Of a DNA stretch of 20,670 bases, positions 14,841 through 20,670 are shown piece by piece (the first letter of the stretch is position 1; each line of letters starts with the position of its first letter). The notes beneath the pieces were generated by a model, which saw only the letters and a list, made by a program, of their open reading frames with translations, ran no database searches and was not told the origin of the DNA. Source of the stretch: JBHEKP01 sp041859375 (GTDB taxonomy: Bacteria; Hydrogenedentota; Hydrogenedentia; Hydrogenedentales; CAITNO01); assembly GCA_041859375.1 (NCBI GenBank), contig JBHEKP010000217.1, positions 1 to 20,670 of the forward strand, given 5' to 3'. The translations under genes and the position numbers were made by a program.

Positions 14841-15716
14841 ATGAAAATTGACACCCACACAAAACTCTGCGCCGTCATCGGCCATCCCGTGGGCCATTCC
14901 CTCTCCCCTGTCATGCACAACGCCGCCTTTCAGGCCTGCGGGCTGAACTGGGTTTATCTGGCCTTTGACGTGACCGATCTGGGGGGGTGCGTGGCGGGCA
15001 TGCGCGCCCTCCCCTCCTTCCGCGGCATGAGCGTCACCATCCCCCACAAAATCGAGGCGCTGAAACTTCTCGACGCCGTGGACCCCATGGCGGAGATGGT
15101 GGGCTGTGTGAACACCGTGACCCGGACGGAGGAGGGGCTGCTGGAGGGCATGGTCACGGACGGAACGGGCACCCTGCGCGCGTTCCGTGAGGCCGGCGTG
15201 GATCTGGCCGGAAAACGCATCCTTTTCATCGGCTCCGGCGGCGCGGCCCGCGCCGTGGCCTTTGCCATGGCGGAATCCTGCGCCCCGTCCAGAATCACCA
15301 TACTGGGCCGGACCGGCGCGCGCGTTGCCTCGCTGGTGGATGATCTGCGGCGCGGCACCGGCGCGGATGTCGGGGGCGGCGCCCTTCCCGATGAGCTGCC
15401 CGAGGGGCTCATGGCCCATGACGTGATCGTCCATGCCACCCCCGTGGGGATGTACGGGCATGACGAGGGCCGCTCCTGCGTGCCCTGGGACCTGCTCAGG
15501 CCGGAGCACGTTGTCTTTGACATGGTCTACCGGCCCAGGGAGACCAAGCTCCTTCAGGATGCCAAATCACTGGGTTGCGTCATTATCCCCGGCATGGAAA
15601 TGCTGCTGCACCAGGCGGTGCTTCAATTTGAGCGGTGGACCGGCCTCGACGCCCCCGTGCCGGTCATGCGCGCCGCCCTGACCGCGGCCCTGGCCGAATC
15701 CGAGGCGGACCGGTGA
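14841..15716 (+). CDS. aroE: Shikimate dehydrogenase (NADP+)
   Basis: This 291-residue cytoplasmic enzyme reduces 3-dehydroshikimate to shikimate, supplying the substrate of the shikimate kinase domain encoded about 9 kb upstream. The substrate-binding domain has VIGHPVGHSLSPVMHNAAF (12-30) and SVTIPHK with the catalytic Lys70, then GCVNT (Asn91) and the catalytic Asp107 in VTDGTG, where most family members have NTDG. The cofactor domain has the loop GSGGAARAVAF (131-141) and GRT (NADP-type). The C-terminal GMEMLLHQAVLQFERWTG is the usual Gln-containing helix. AAGGAGG precedes the ATG by about 9 bases. It follows the HIT gene closely and is separate from the other aro genes. Confidence 0.95.
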   Translation: MKIDTHTKLCAVIGHPVGHSLSPVMHNAAFQACGLNWVYLAFDVTDLGGCVAGMRALPSFRGMSVTIPHKIEALKLLDAVDPMAEMVGCVNTVTRTEEGLLEGMVTDGTGTLRAFREAGVDLAGKRILFIGSGGAARAVAFAMAESCAPSRITILGRTGARVASLVDDLRRGTGADVGGGALPDELPEGLMAHDVIVHATPVGMYGHDEGRSCVPWDLLRPEHVVFDMVYRPRETKLLQDAKSLGCVIIPGMEMLLHQAVLQFERWTGLDAPVPVMRAALTAALAESEADR

Positions 15717-15753
15717 TTCTTTTCTTTTTACGGAACTGTCACCGGGTTTCATG

Positions 15754-15759
15754 TATAAT
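15754..15759 (+). promoter_or_regulatory. Perfect -10 element before the 68-residue protein gene
   Basis: TATAAT at 15754-15759 is an exact -10. No good -35 lies 16-18 bases upstream. A perfect 7-bp inverted repeat, CCGGTGA (15710-15716) and TCACCGG (15739-15745), sits just before it, spanning the aroE stop codon, and might be a weak terminator or a regulator site. Confidence 0.5.
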
Positions 15760-15784
15760 AGTCAATATTGAAAAAGGTGTGAAT

Positions 15785-15832
15785 GTGAAGTTTGGGAAAA
15801 AACGCTTCGTCGAGAGAGGGGTACGTGAATGA
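15785..15832 (+). CDS. Possible basic leader peptide (15 residues)
   Basis: A GTG at 15785 with AAAAAGG (15771-15777) 7 bases upstream opens a frame for MKFGKKRFVERGVRE, ending in TGA at 15830-15832. That stop overlaps the next gene's ATG in an ATGA arrangement. The peptide is very basic. It could couple translation to the next gene or be chance; a GTG at 15779 is an alternative start. Confidence 0.3.
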   Translation: MKFGKKRFVERGVRE

Positions 15833-16035
15833 AGGTGCAAAGTTTTATCGGCAAGGTGAGCATCGCGGGGCTGTCACAGATGGATGTCCAGATTAACGAC
15901 TGGCTCAAGCGGAACAAGGTGAAGGTCGTGAACATGTGCCAGTCTTTCGGCACCGACATCCACCACGACGGCCGGGGCAACGAGCCCATCATCGTTGTTT
16001 CCGTCTGGTATGAGGAATCCGAACTCCCCTCCTGA
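15829..16035 (+). CDS. Small conserved-looking protein (68 residues), function unknown
   Basis: The ATG at 15829 is preceded by GAGAGGGG (15814-15821), a reasonable SD at 7 bases. The 68 residues form an alpha/beta pattern: strand SFIGKVSIAGL, helix MDVQINDWLKRN, strand KVKVVNMCQSFG, a loop DIHHDGRGNEP, strand IIVVSVWYEE. The HHDGRG loop is notable. The overall shape (a short beta-alpha-beta-beta unit with a helix full of charged residues) resembles small stand-alone proteins I associate with the same group of phyla, but I cannot name a family. No membrane segment is present. It has its own -10 element and a likely terminator downstream, so it is probably a single-gene unit. Confidence 0.7.
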   Translation: MKVQSFIGKVSIAGLSQMDVQINDWLKRNKVKVVNMCQSFGTDIHHDGRGNEPIIVVSVWYEESELPS

Positions 16036-16042
16036 GACAATT

Positions 16043-16094
16043 CCCCCGGCCTTTTCCCGCCTTATTCCTTTTCCGCGGCCGGGGGCGAATTTTT
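16043..16094 (+). terminator. Probable terminator of the 68-residue gene, inside the nusB 3' end
   Basis: CCCCCGGCC (16043-16051) pairs perfectly with GGCCGGGGG (16077-16085) across a 25-base loop, followed by CGAA and five T residues (16090-16094). It reads correctly for the plus strand and overlaps the last codons of the convergent nusB gene. Confidence 0.5.
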
Positions 16095-16565
16095 CACCCT
16101 GATCTTGTCGAGAACCGCGTTTACAAACCGGGCGCCCTCCTCTGATCCGAAGGCTTTGGTCATGTTCACCGCCTCGTTGATGGAAACAGGCTGGGGCACC
16201 TCCCCCACTTCCAGCATCTCATACAGGGCCACCCGGAGCACAATGGACTCAACCCGGCCCACGCGGTCCGCACTCCAGTTTTCCACCGCCCCGTCCATGA
16301 GCCCGCTGATGCGCTCCTCATTGGACAGCACCCCGGAAACCAGCCGTTCCGCGTATTTCCTGGCCCGCTTCATCTCTCCGCCGCCCATGGAGGGCGGCGC
16401 GAAGGCGGGGTCCTCGCCGTCGTCAAACGACTCCGCGGTCAGCGCGGCGGGCTCCATTTCCCAAAACTGCGCCAGCGCGGTTTCCGGCTCATACCCGGAA
16501 AACTCAAGCCCAAACAAAAACTGAAAGGCCATCTGCCGGCCAAGTTTCCGGTCCTCGTGCCTCAT
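16062..16565 (-). CDS. nusB: Transcription antitermination factor NusB
   Basis: This 167-residue all-helical RNA-binding protein acts with NusE (S10) at boxA in rRNA antitermination. It has the N-terminal RKLGRQMAFQFLFGLEF (basic start with alternating hydrophobics), WSADRVGRVESIVLRVALYEML in the middle and the C-terminal signature SINEAVNMTKAFGSEEGARFVNAVLDKI. It is somewhat longer than the usual 140 residues because of an acidic/Gly-rich insertion (about 45-65) between the first helices. Its ATG overlaps the ribH stop (ATGA). Placement of nusB directly after ribH is common in bacteria, so it is expressed with the riboflavin operon. Confidence 0.93.
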   Translation of the reverse strand: MRHEDRKLGRQMAFQFLFGLEFSGYEPETALAQFWEMEPAALTAESFDDGEDPAFAPPSMGGGEMKRARKYAERLVSGVLSNEERISGLMDGAVENWSADRVGRVESIVLRVALYEMLEVGEVPQPVSINEAVNMTKAFGSEEGARFVNAVLDKIRVKNSPPAAEKE

Positions 16566-17035
16566 TCATCCTCCATCTGCGCCAAAAGGCTGGTCATTTC
16601 CAGCGCGCCCATCGCCGCGTCAACCCCCTTGTTCCCGGCCTTCGTGCCCGCGCGCTCAATCGCCTGCTCGATGCTGTCCGTGGTCAATATGCCGAACATC
16701 ACGGGCACGCCGGACTGGAGCGAAACCTGGCCCACGCCCTTGGCAGCCTCCGCCGCCACATAGTCAAAGTGGGGCGTCGCGCCGCGAATCACGCAGCCCA
16801 GCGCCAGCACCGCGTCGTAGCGTCCCGACTCGGCCATCTTTTTCGCCGCAAGCGGTATCTCAAAGGCGCCCGGCACCCAGGCCACCGTGATGTTCTGGTC
16901 GGGCACGCCGTGCCGTCCCAGAGCGTCCAGCGCGCCGGCCACCAGTTTGCCCACGATGAACTCGTTGAAGCGGCTCGCCACGATGCCGAAACGTTTTCCC
17001 GTCTCGTTGAATTTTCCCTCGATGATGCGCGGCAT
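16562..17035 (-). CDS. ribH: 6,7-dimethyl-8-ribityllumazine synthase
   Basis: This 157-residue enzyme of normal length condenses 5-amino-6-ribitylaminouracil with 3,4-dihydroxy-2-butanone 4-phosphate, the penultimate riboflavin step. It forms icosahedral or pentameric assemblies in the family. Visible landmarks are SRFNEFIV (21-28), WVPGAFEIP (53-61), GCVIRGATPHFDYV (80-93) with the catalytic His89, and TTDSIEQAIERAGTKAGNKG with the phosphate-binding Arg. A GGAG lies about 8 bases before the ATG. It lies 43 bases downstream of ribBA and overlaps nusB by 4 bases. Confidence 0.96.
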   Translation of the reverse strand: MPRIIEGKFNETGKRFGIVASRFNEFIVGKLVAGALDALGRHGVPDQNITVAWVPGAFEIPLAAKKMAESGRYDAVLALGCVIRGATPHFDYVAAEAAKGVGQVSLQSGVPVMFGILTTDSIEQAIERAGTKAGNKGVDAAMGALEMTSLLAQMEDE

Positions 17036-17078
17036 GGTCTCTCTCCAGGTTGGCCCGAAGGCGTCCGTTGTCAGTCCG

Positions 17079-18275
<1,197 letters not shown>

Positions 18276-18285
18276 GCCGAACTCC

Positions 18286-18909
18286 TTATGCGAATCCGTG
18301 GCGTTGGAGCTTTTCAAGGCTCACGCCGCGCTCGTCTTTTTTCATGTAATGGTAGACATGCTTGCCGAGGATGTCGGCCTCCATGTTCACCCGGTCACCG
18401 GGGCGCTTCCCGGAAAGTTTCGTCATCCGCAGCGTGGTGGGAATGATTGCCACACTGAACAGGTCCCGCTCCGGCTCCACCACCGTCAGGCTGATGCCGT
18501 CTATCGCCACCGACCCCTTGGGAACAAGGTACTTCGCCACCTCGTCCGGCGCGCGGAACTGCCACAGCGCGAATTCACCCTGGTCGCGCACCGCTTCTAT
18601 GCGGCCCACGCCGTCCACATGGCCCAGCACGAAATGCCCGCCAAAACGCGCGGAGGGCGTCATCGCCCGCTCAAGGTTCACCGCATGGCCCGCGTTCAGC
18701 CCGCCCAGGGTGGTCCGTGAAAAAGTCTCCGGCGACACCTGCGCCACAAAGCCCCTGCCGTTGAGCGCCGCCACCGTCAGGCACACCCCGTCCACCGCCA
18801 CGCTGTCGCCCAGGGCGAGCCCCTCCAGCACCGTCTCCGCAAGGATGGACAGTTCCGCGCCGGACCGGCGCGCCACCACCCCGACTTCCTCAATGATTCC
18901 GGTGAACAT
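18286..18909 (-). CDS. ribE: Riboflavin synthase alpha chain
   Basis: ATG 18909 gives the canonical MFTGIIEEVG start and has GGAGG 6-7 bases upstream; a start at 18942 would add 11 unconserved residues. The 207-residue enzyme dismutates two 6,7-dimethyl-8-ribityllumazine molecules to riboflavin and the ribitylaminouracil. It has the two lumazine-binding repeats: VDGVCLTV...SPETFSRTTL in the first and IDGISLTV...IPTTLRMTKL in the second, with GGHFVLGHVDGVG between them. It overlaps the 3' end of ribD by 20 bases, so translation is probably coupled. Confidence 0.96.
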   Translation of the reverse strand: MFTGIIEEVGVVARRSGAELSILAETVLEGLALGDSVAVDGVCLTVAALNGRGFVAQVSPETFSRTTLGGLNAGHAVNLERAMTPSARFGGHFVLGHVDGVGRIEAVRDQGEFALWQFRAPDEVAKYLVPKGSVAIDGISLTVVEPERDLFSVAIIPTTLRMTKLSGKRPGDRVNMEADILGKHVYHYMKKDERGVSLEKLQRHGFA

Positions 18910-20002
18910 GAAGCCCCTCCCTGCCGTCCACATGCGCCTCAATCAGCAAATCCTCGCCCACCGGCATGCACCGCATGCCCCGCAGTGGAACCGCCTCGTC
19001 CATCGTGGCCGCCCCCTCCCCCTCCACCGCCGTCACGGCGTCGCGGCCGCCCACTATCTTTGGCGCGACAAAAAAGCACACCTTGTCCACAATGCCCGCC
19101 TCAAAGGCCGACGCCAGCGTGGTGCCGCCGCCCTCTATCAAAAGCGACGTGACCTGCCGCTCGCCAAGCACCCGCACCAGGCGCGTCATGTCCACGCCGC
19201 CGGGCCCCTCCGGAAGCCTGATCACCTCGTCCGCAAAGGGGTAGTCCGCCTTTTCCGTGGTGACAATCCACGTCGGCGCGCCGCTTTTGTGTTTGAACAC
19301 CTGCCGGTCGCCGTCCAGATACTCCCCGGCGTCGAGAATGATCCGTATGGGATCCTTTCCCCGCCGGTCCTCCAGCCGGGTGGTCAGGCTCGGATCGTCC
19401 AGCATCACCGTGCGGCTGCCCACCATGATGGCGTCCGTGGCGTCGCGCATCTCATGGGTCATGCGCCGCGCCGCCGCGCCGCTCACCCACCGGGAATGGC
19501 CCGTGCGGGTGGCCAGCTTGCCGTCAAGCGACATGGCGCACTTCGCCGTCACAAAGGGAAGCCCCGTCGTGATGTGCTTCACAAAAGCCTCGTTCAGCGC
19601 CCGCGCCTCCTCCTCCATCAGCCCGGTCTCCACCGCAATTCCCGCCGCCCGCAACTGTTCCAGACCGCGCCCGGACACCAGCGGGTTGGGATCCGTCATC
19701 GCCGCCACGACCCGGGCGGGTCGCAGTTCCGCCAGCATCGCCGCGCAGGGAGGCGTGCGCCCCTCATGGGCGCAGGGCTCCAGCGTCACATACACCGTCG
19801 CCCCGGAGATGTCCCCGCCGGGGCAGGAGCGCACGGCGTTCACCTCGGCATGGGGCATGCCCGCCTTCTCGTGCCACCCCTCGCCGATTACCACGCCGTC
19901 GCGTACAATAACGCACCCAACCATCGGGTTGGGGCTGGTCCGCCCCCGGCCCATGGCCGCCAGCTCAAGCGCCCTGCGCATGCATGTGGTGTCTTCGCGC
20001 AT
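18890..20002 (-). CDS. ribD: Diaminohydroxyphosphoribosylaminopyrimidine deaminase / 5-amino-6-(5-phosphoribosylamino)uracil reductase
   Basis: The start is ATG 20002, which gives MREDTTCMRRALELAAMGRG, in line with other RibD proteins; a longer frame back to 20128 would run through the terminator and riboswitch. The 370-residue bifunctional enzyme performs the second and third steps after GTP cyclohydrolase. The deaminase domain (1-145) has the zinc site HAE (51-53, Glu53 as proton shuttle), Cys77 and Cys86 in LEPCAHEGRTPPC. The reductase domain follows, with VTAKCAMSLDGKLAT, HSRWVSG, VGSRTVMLDDPSLTTR and SLLIEGGGTTLASAF. The ATG touches the terminator's U-tract and has no SD. It is the first gene under the FMN riboswitch. 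Confidence 0.95.
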   Translation of the reverse strand: MREDTTCMRRALELAAMGRGRTSPNPMVGCVIVRDGVVIGEGWHEKAGMPHAEVNAVRSCPGGDISGATVYVTLEPCAHEGRTPPCAAMLAELRPARVVAAMTDPNPLVSGRGLEQLRAAGIAVETGLMEEEARALNEAFVKHITTGLPFVTAKCAMSLDGKLATRTGHSRWVSGAAARRMTHEMRDATDAIMVGSRTVMLDDPSLTTRLEDRRGKDPIRIILDAGEYLDGDRQVFKHKSGAPTWIVTTEKADYPFADEVIRLPEGPGGVDMTRLVRVLGERQVTSLLIEGGGTTLASAFEAGIVDKVCFFVAPKIVGGRDAVTAVEGEGAATMDEAVPLRGMRCMPVGEDLLIEAHVDGREGLHVHRNH

Positions 20003-20041
20003 AAAAAACAAACCCCAAAGGCTGTTTTTCAACCTTCGGGG
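20003..20041 (-). terminator. Intrinsic terminator of the FMN riboswitch
   Basis: On the minus strand CCCCGAAGGTTG (20041-20030) pairs over 12 positions (two G-U pairs) with CAGCCTTTGGGG (20024-20013) around a 5-A loop, followed by TTTGTTTTTT (20012-20003). It ends directly at the ribD ATG. This is the expression platform. Confidence 0.85.
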
Positions 20042-20114
20042 CTTTGCTGAATGCGTTCTTCCCGGACGAAATACCGCCCAAAAAACACACTTGGCGCGGC
20101 AAACCACGCCACAA

Positions 20115-20228
20115 CAACCTTCTTCCATCCGGACTTTACCGTCGGCCCTGGATTTTCACCAGTGTCTGCGCCGTAACGCTCGCGGGCTTTCACCGCCGGT
20201 CAGGAATTTCACCCTGCCCCGAAGGCTG
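20115..20228 (-). ncRNA. FMN riboswitch (RFN element)
   Basis: The minus strand carries the conserved RFN segments in order: GGGGCAGGGTGAAATTCC, GACCGGCGGTGAAAGCCC, GCGAGCG, GGTGAAAATCCAGGGCCGA, CGGTAAAGTCCGGATGG and a final GAAGAAGG. P1 is CAGCCTTC (20228-20221) paired with GAAGGTTG (20122-20115). FMN binding should stabilise P1 and favour the terminator downstream, reducing ribD-ribE-ribBA-ribH(-nusB) expression when flavin is abundant. This is the standard role of RFN elements before rib operons. Confidence 0.95.
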
Positions 20229-20241
20229 TTTTCTTGCTTTT

Positions 20242-20270
20242 ATTGTATCCCTTGTCGGGGGATTATTCAA
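20242..20270 (-). promoter_or_regulatory. Sigma-70 promoter of the riboflavin operon
   Basis: On the minus strand TTGAAT (20270-20265), a 17-base spacer and TACAAT (20247-20242). Transcription would begin near 20235, a few bases before the FMN aptamer. Confidence 0.65.
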
Positions 20271-20344
20271 GTTCAAGGAGGCTTCAAATCCGTTTCTAAG
20301 GGATGTTTTCCACCACTACAGCCTATCTTACCTTCAAAGTCGCT

Positions 20345-20373
20345 TTGTTTTACCCGCCTTTTTTTGACATAAT
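20345..20373 (+). promoter_or_regulatory. Possible promoter for the right-edge gene
   Basis: TTGTTT (20345-20350), a 17-base spacer and CATAAT (20368-20373). The -35 is poor. A perfect TTGACA at 20364-20369 overlaps it but has no -10 at the proper distance. Confidence 0.3.
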
Positions 20374-20423
20374 GGGATTTCTTTCTGGCCGGGACTTGTT
20401 AGAAGTCTCAAATCGCAGCCTGA

Positions 20424-20459
20424 TGACAAGGTTGTCAAAAACTGGCGGACTTTGGTCCG
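20424..20459 (+). other. Palindrome and hairpin in the leader of the right-edge gene
   Basis: TGACAAGGTTGTCA (20424-20437) is a perfect palindrome around GG, suited to a dimeric regulator. It is followed by a 5-bp hairpin, CGGAC-TTTG-GTCCG (20446-20459). Both lie between the candidate promoter and the SD at 20473-20477. Confidence 0.35.
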
Positions 20460-20485
20460 TTCCAATCGTTTCAGGAGTCAATCAA

Positions 20486-20670
20486 ATGTCTATTTTGGGT
20501 GAAGAAGGAAGCCTGCGCAGGCGAATCGTCAAATGGTGCCTAATTCTGGTTTTGGTCGTTGCCGTTTTGCTGGGAATCCTCTTTGTGGGCCTTTTCCATG
20601 ACGCCCTTTACAACCGCTTTGTCCGTTTCCCAAAGGAAAAGGCTGCCTGGGACTCCTTCCGGGCCAACCG
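20486..20670 (+). CDS. N-terminus of a membrane-anchored protein, partial (runs off right edge)
   Basis: ATG 20486 has AGGAG (20473-20477) 8 bases upstream, and 61 codons are visible before the window ends. The chain begins MSILGEEGSLRRRIVKWC, a basic start, then a strongly hydrophobic segment of about 20 residues (LILVLVVAVLLGILFVGLF, about 19-37). HDALYNRFVRFPKEKAAWDSFRAN follows, a charged stretch that presumably lies outside. This fits a type II membrane anchor for an extracytoplasmic domain whose nature lies beyond the edge. It is divergent from the rib operon. No family can be assigned from this fragment. Confidence 0.7.
   Translation, partial: MSILGEEGSLRRRIVKWCLILVLVVAVLLGILFVGLFHDALYNRFVRFPKEKAAWDSFRAN

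Noticed and set aside
20003..20128. N-terminal extension of RibD to 412 residues
   Set aside because: The extra 42 codons cross the terminator and the riboswitch P1 strand; the ATG at 20002 aligns with the usual RibD N-terminus.
20364..20369. TTGACA as a -35 for the right-edge gene
   Set aside because: No -10-like hexamer lies 16-18 bases downstream (the region reads GGCCGG), so the weaker TTGTTT/CATAAT pair was preferred.
18362..20372. Plus-strand ORFs of 562 and 371 codons
   Set aside because: They are antisense to ribE and ribD, and the second also runs through the FMN riboswitch region. They are shadow frames.

Overview
The window is GC-rich bacterial chromosome (by eye around 60% or more), densely packed with metabolic genes on both strands. 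It contains no mobile element, CRISPR array, tRNA or rRNA that I can see. The organism cannot be fixed from sequence alone. A type IV-pilin-like protein with a C-terminal H-x-DG motif, a two-gene DUF3142/TPR unit, a tandem DUF502 protein and several lineage-restricted small proteins suggest the Planctomycetota / Lentisphaerota / Hydrogenedentota neighbourhood, with Hydrogenedentota as my best guess (inference).

Layout. (1) 1-3443, minus strand: a DUF3142 protein followed by a TPR-rich lipoprotein that runs off the left edge; the two overlap and look co-translated. (2) 3499-7895, plus strand: a shikimate-pathway operon of aroA, a shikimate kinase-chorismate synthase fusion, and a membrane protein with two DUF502 domains, all joined by 4-base or near-4-base stop/start overlaps. 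(3) 7917-10517: a TauE/SafE permease (minus), an anchored beta-sandwich protein (plus) and an M19-type dipeptidase (minus). (4) 10593-12113, minus: a uroporphyrinogen-III methyltransferase-synthase fusion. (5) 12157-13536, plus: a strong promoter, a 92-residue Cys-containing coiled-coil protein, a region with alternative hairpins and a strong terminator, then a pseudopilin. (6) 13655-16035, plus: rsmE, a HIT protein, aroE and a 68-residue protein with a possible leader peptide. (7) 20270 down to 16062, minus: promoter, FMN riboswitch, terminator, then ribD-ribE-ribBA-ribH-nusB. (8) 20486 to the right edge, plus: the start of a membrane-anchored protein.

How the genes work together. AroA, the AroK-AroC fusion and the separately placed AroE cover the shikimate-to-chorismate steps and shikimate formation. 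The rib operon encodes every dedicated step from GTP and ribulose-5-phosphate to riboflavin, except the phosphatase that is usually unlinked. It is headed by a textbook FMN aptamer whose 5' strand is repeated in the downstream terminator, which suggests a specific antitermination switch. CobA-HemD supplies uroporphyrinogen III and its dimethylated product (precorrin-2) for heme, siroheme or cobalamin.

Most notable: the AroK-AroC fusion, the tandem DUF502 protein translated with it, the FMN-switch geometry with an SD-less ribD start, the attenuator-like hairpins before the pseudopilin, and a 728-codon open frame at the left edge with a well-supported GTG start.
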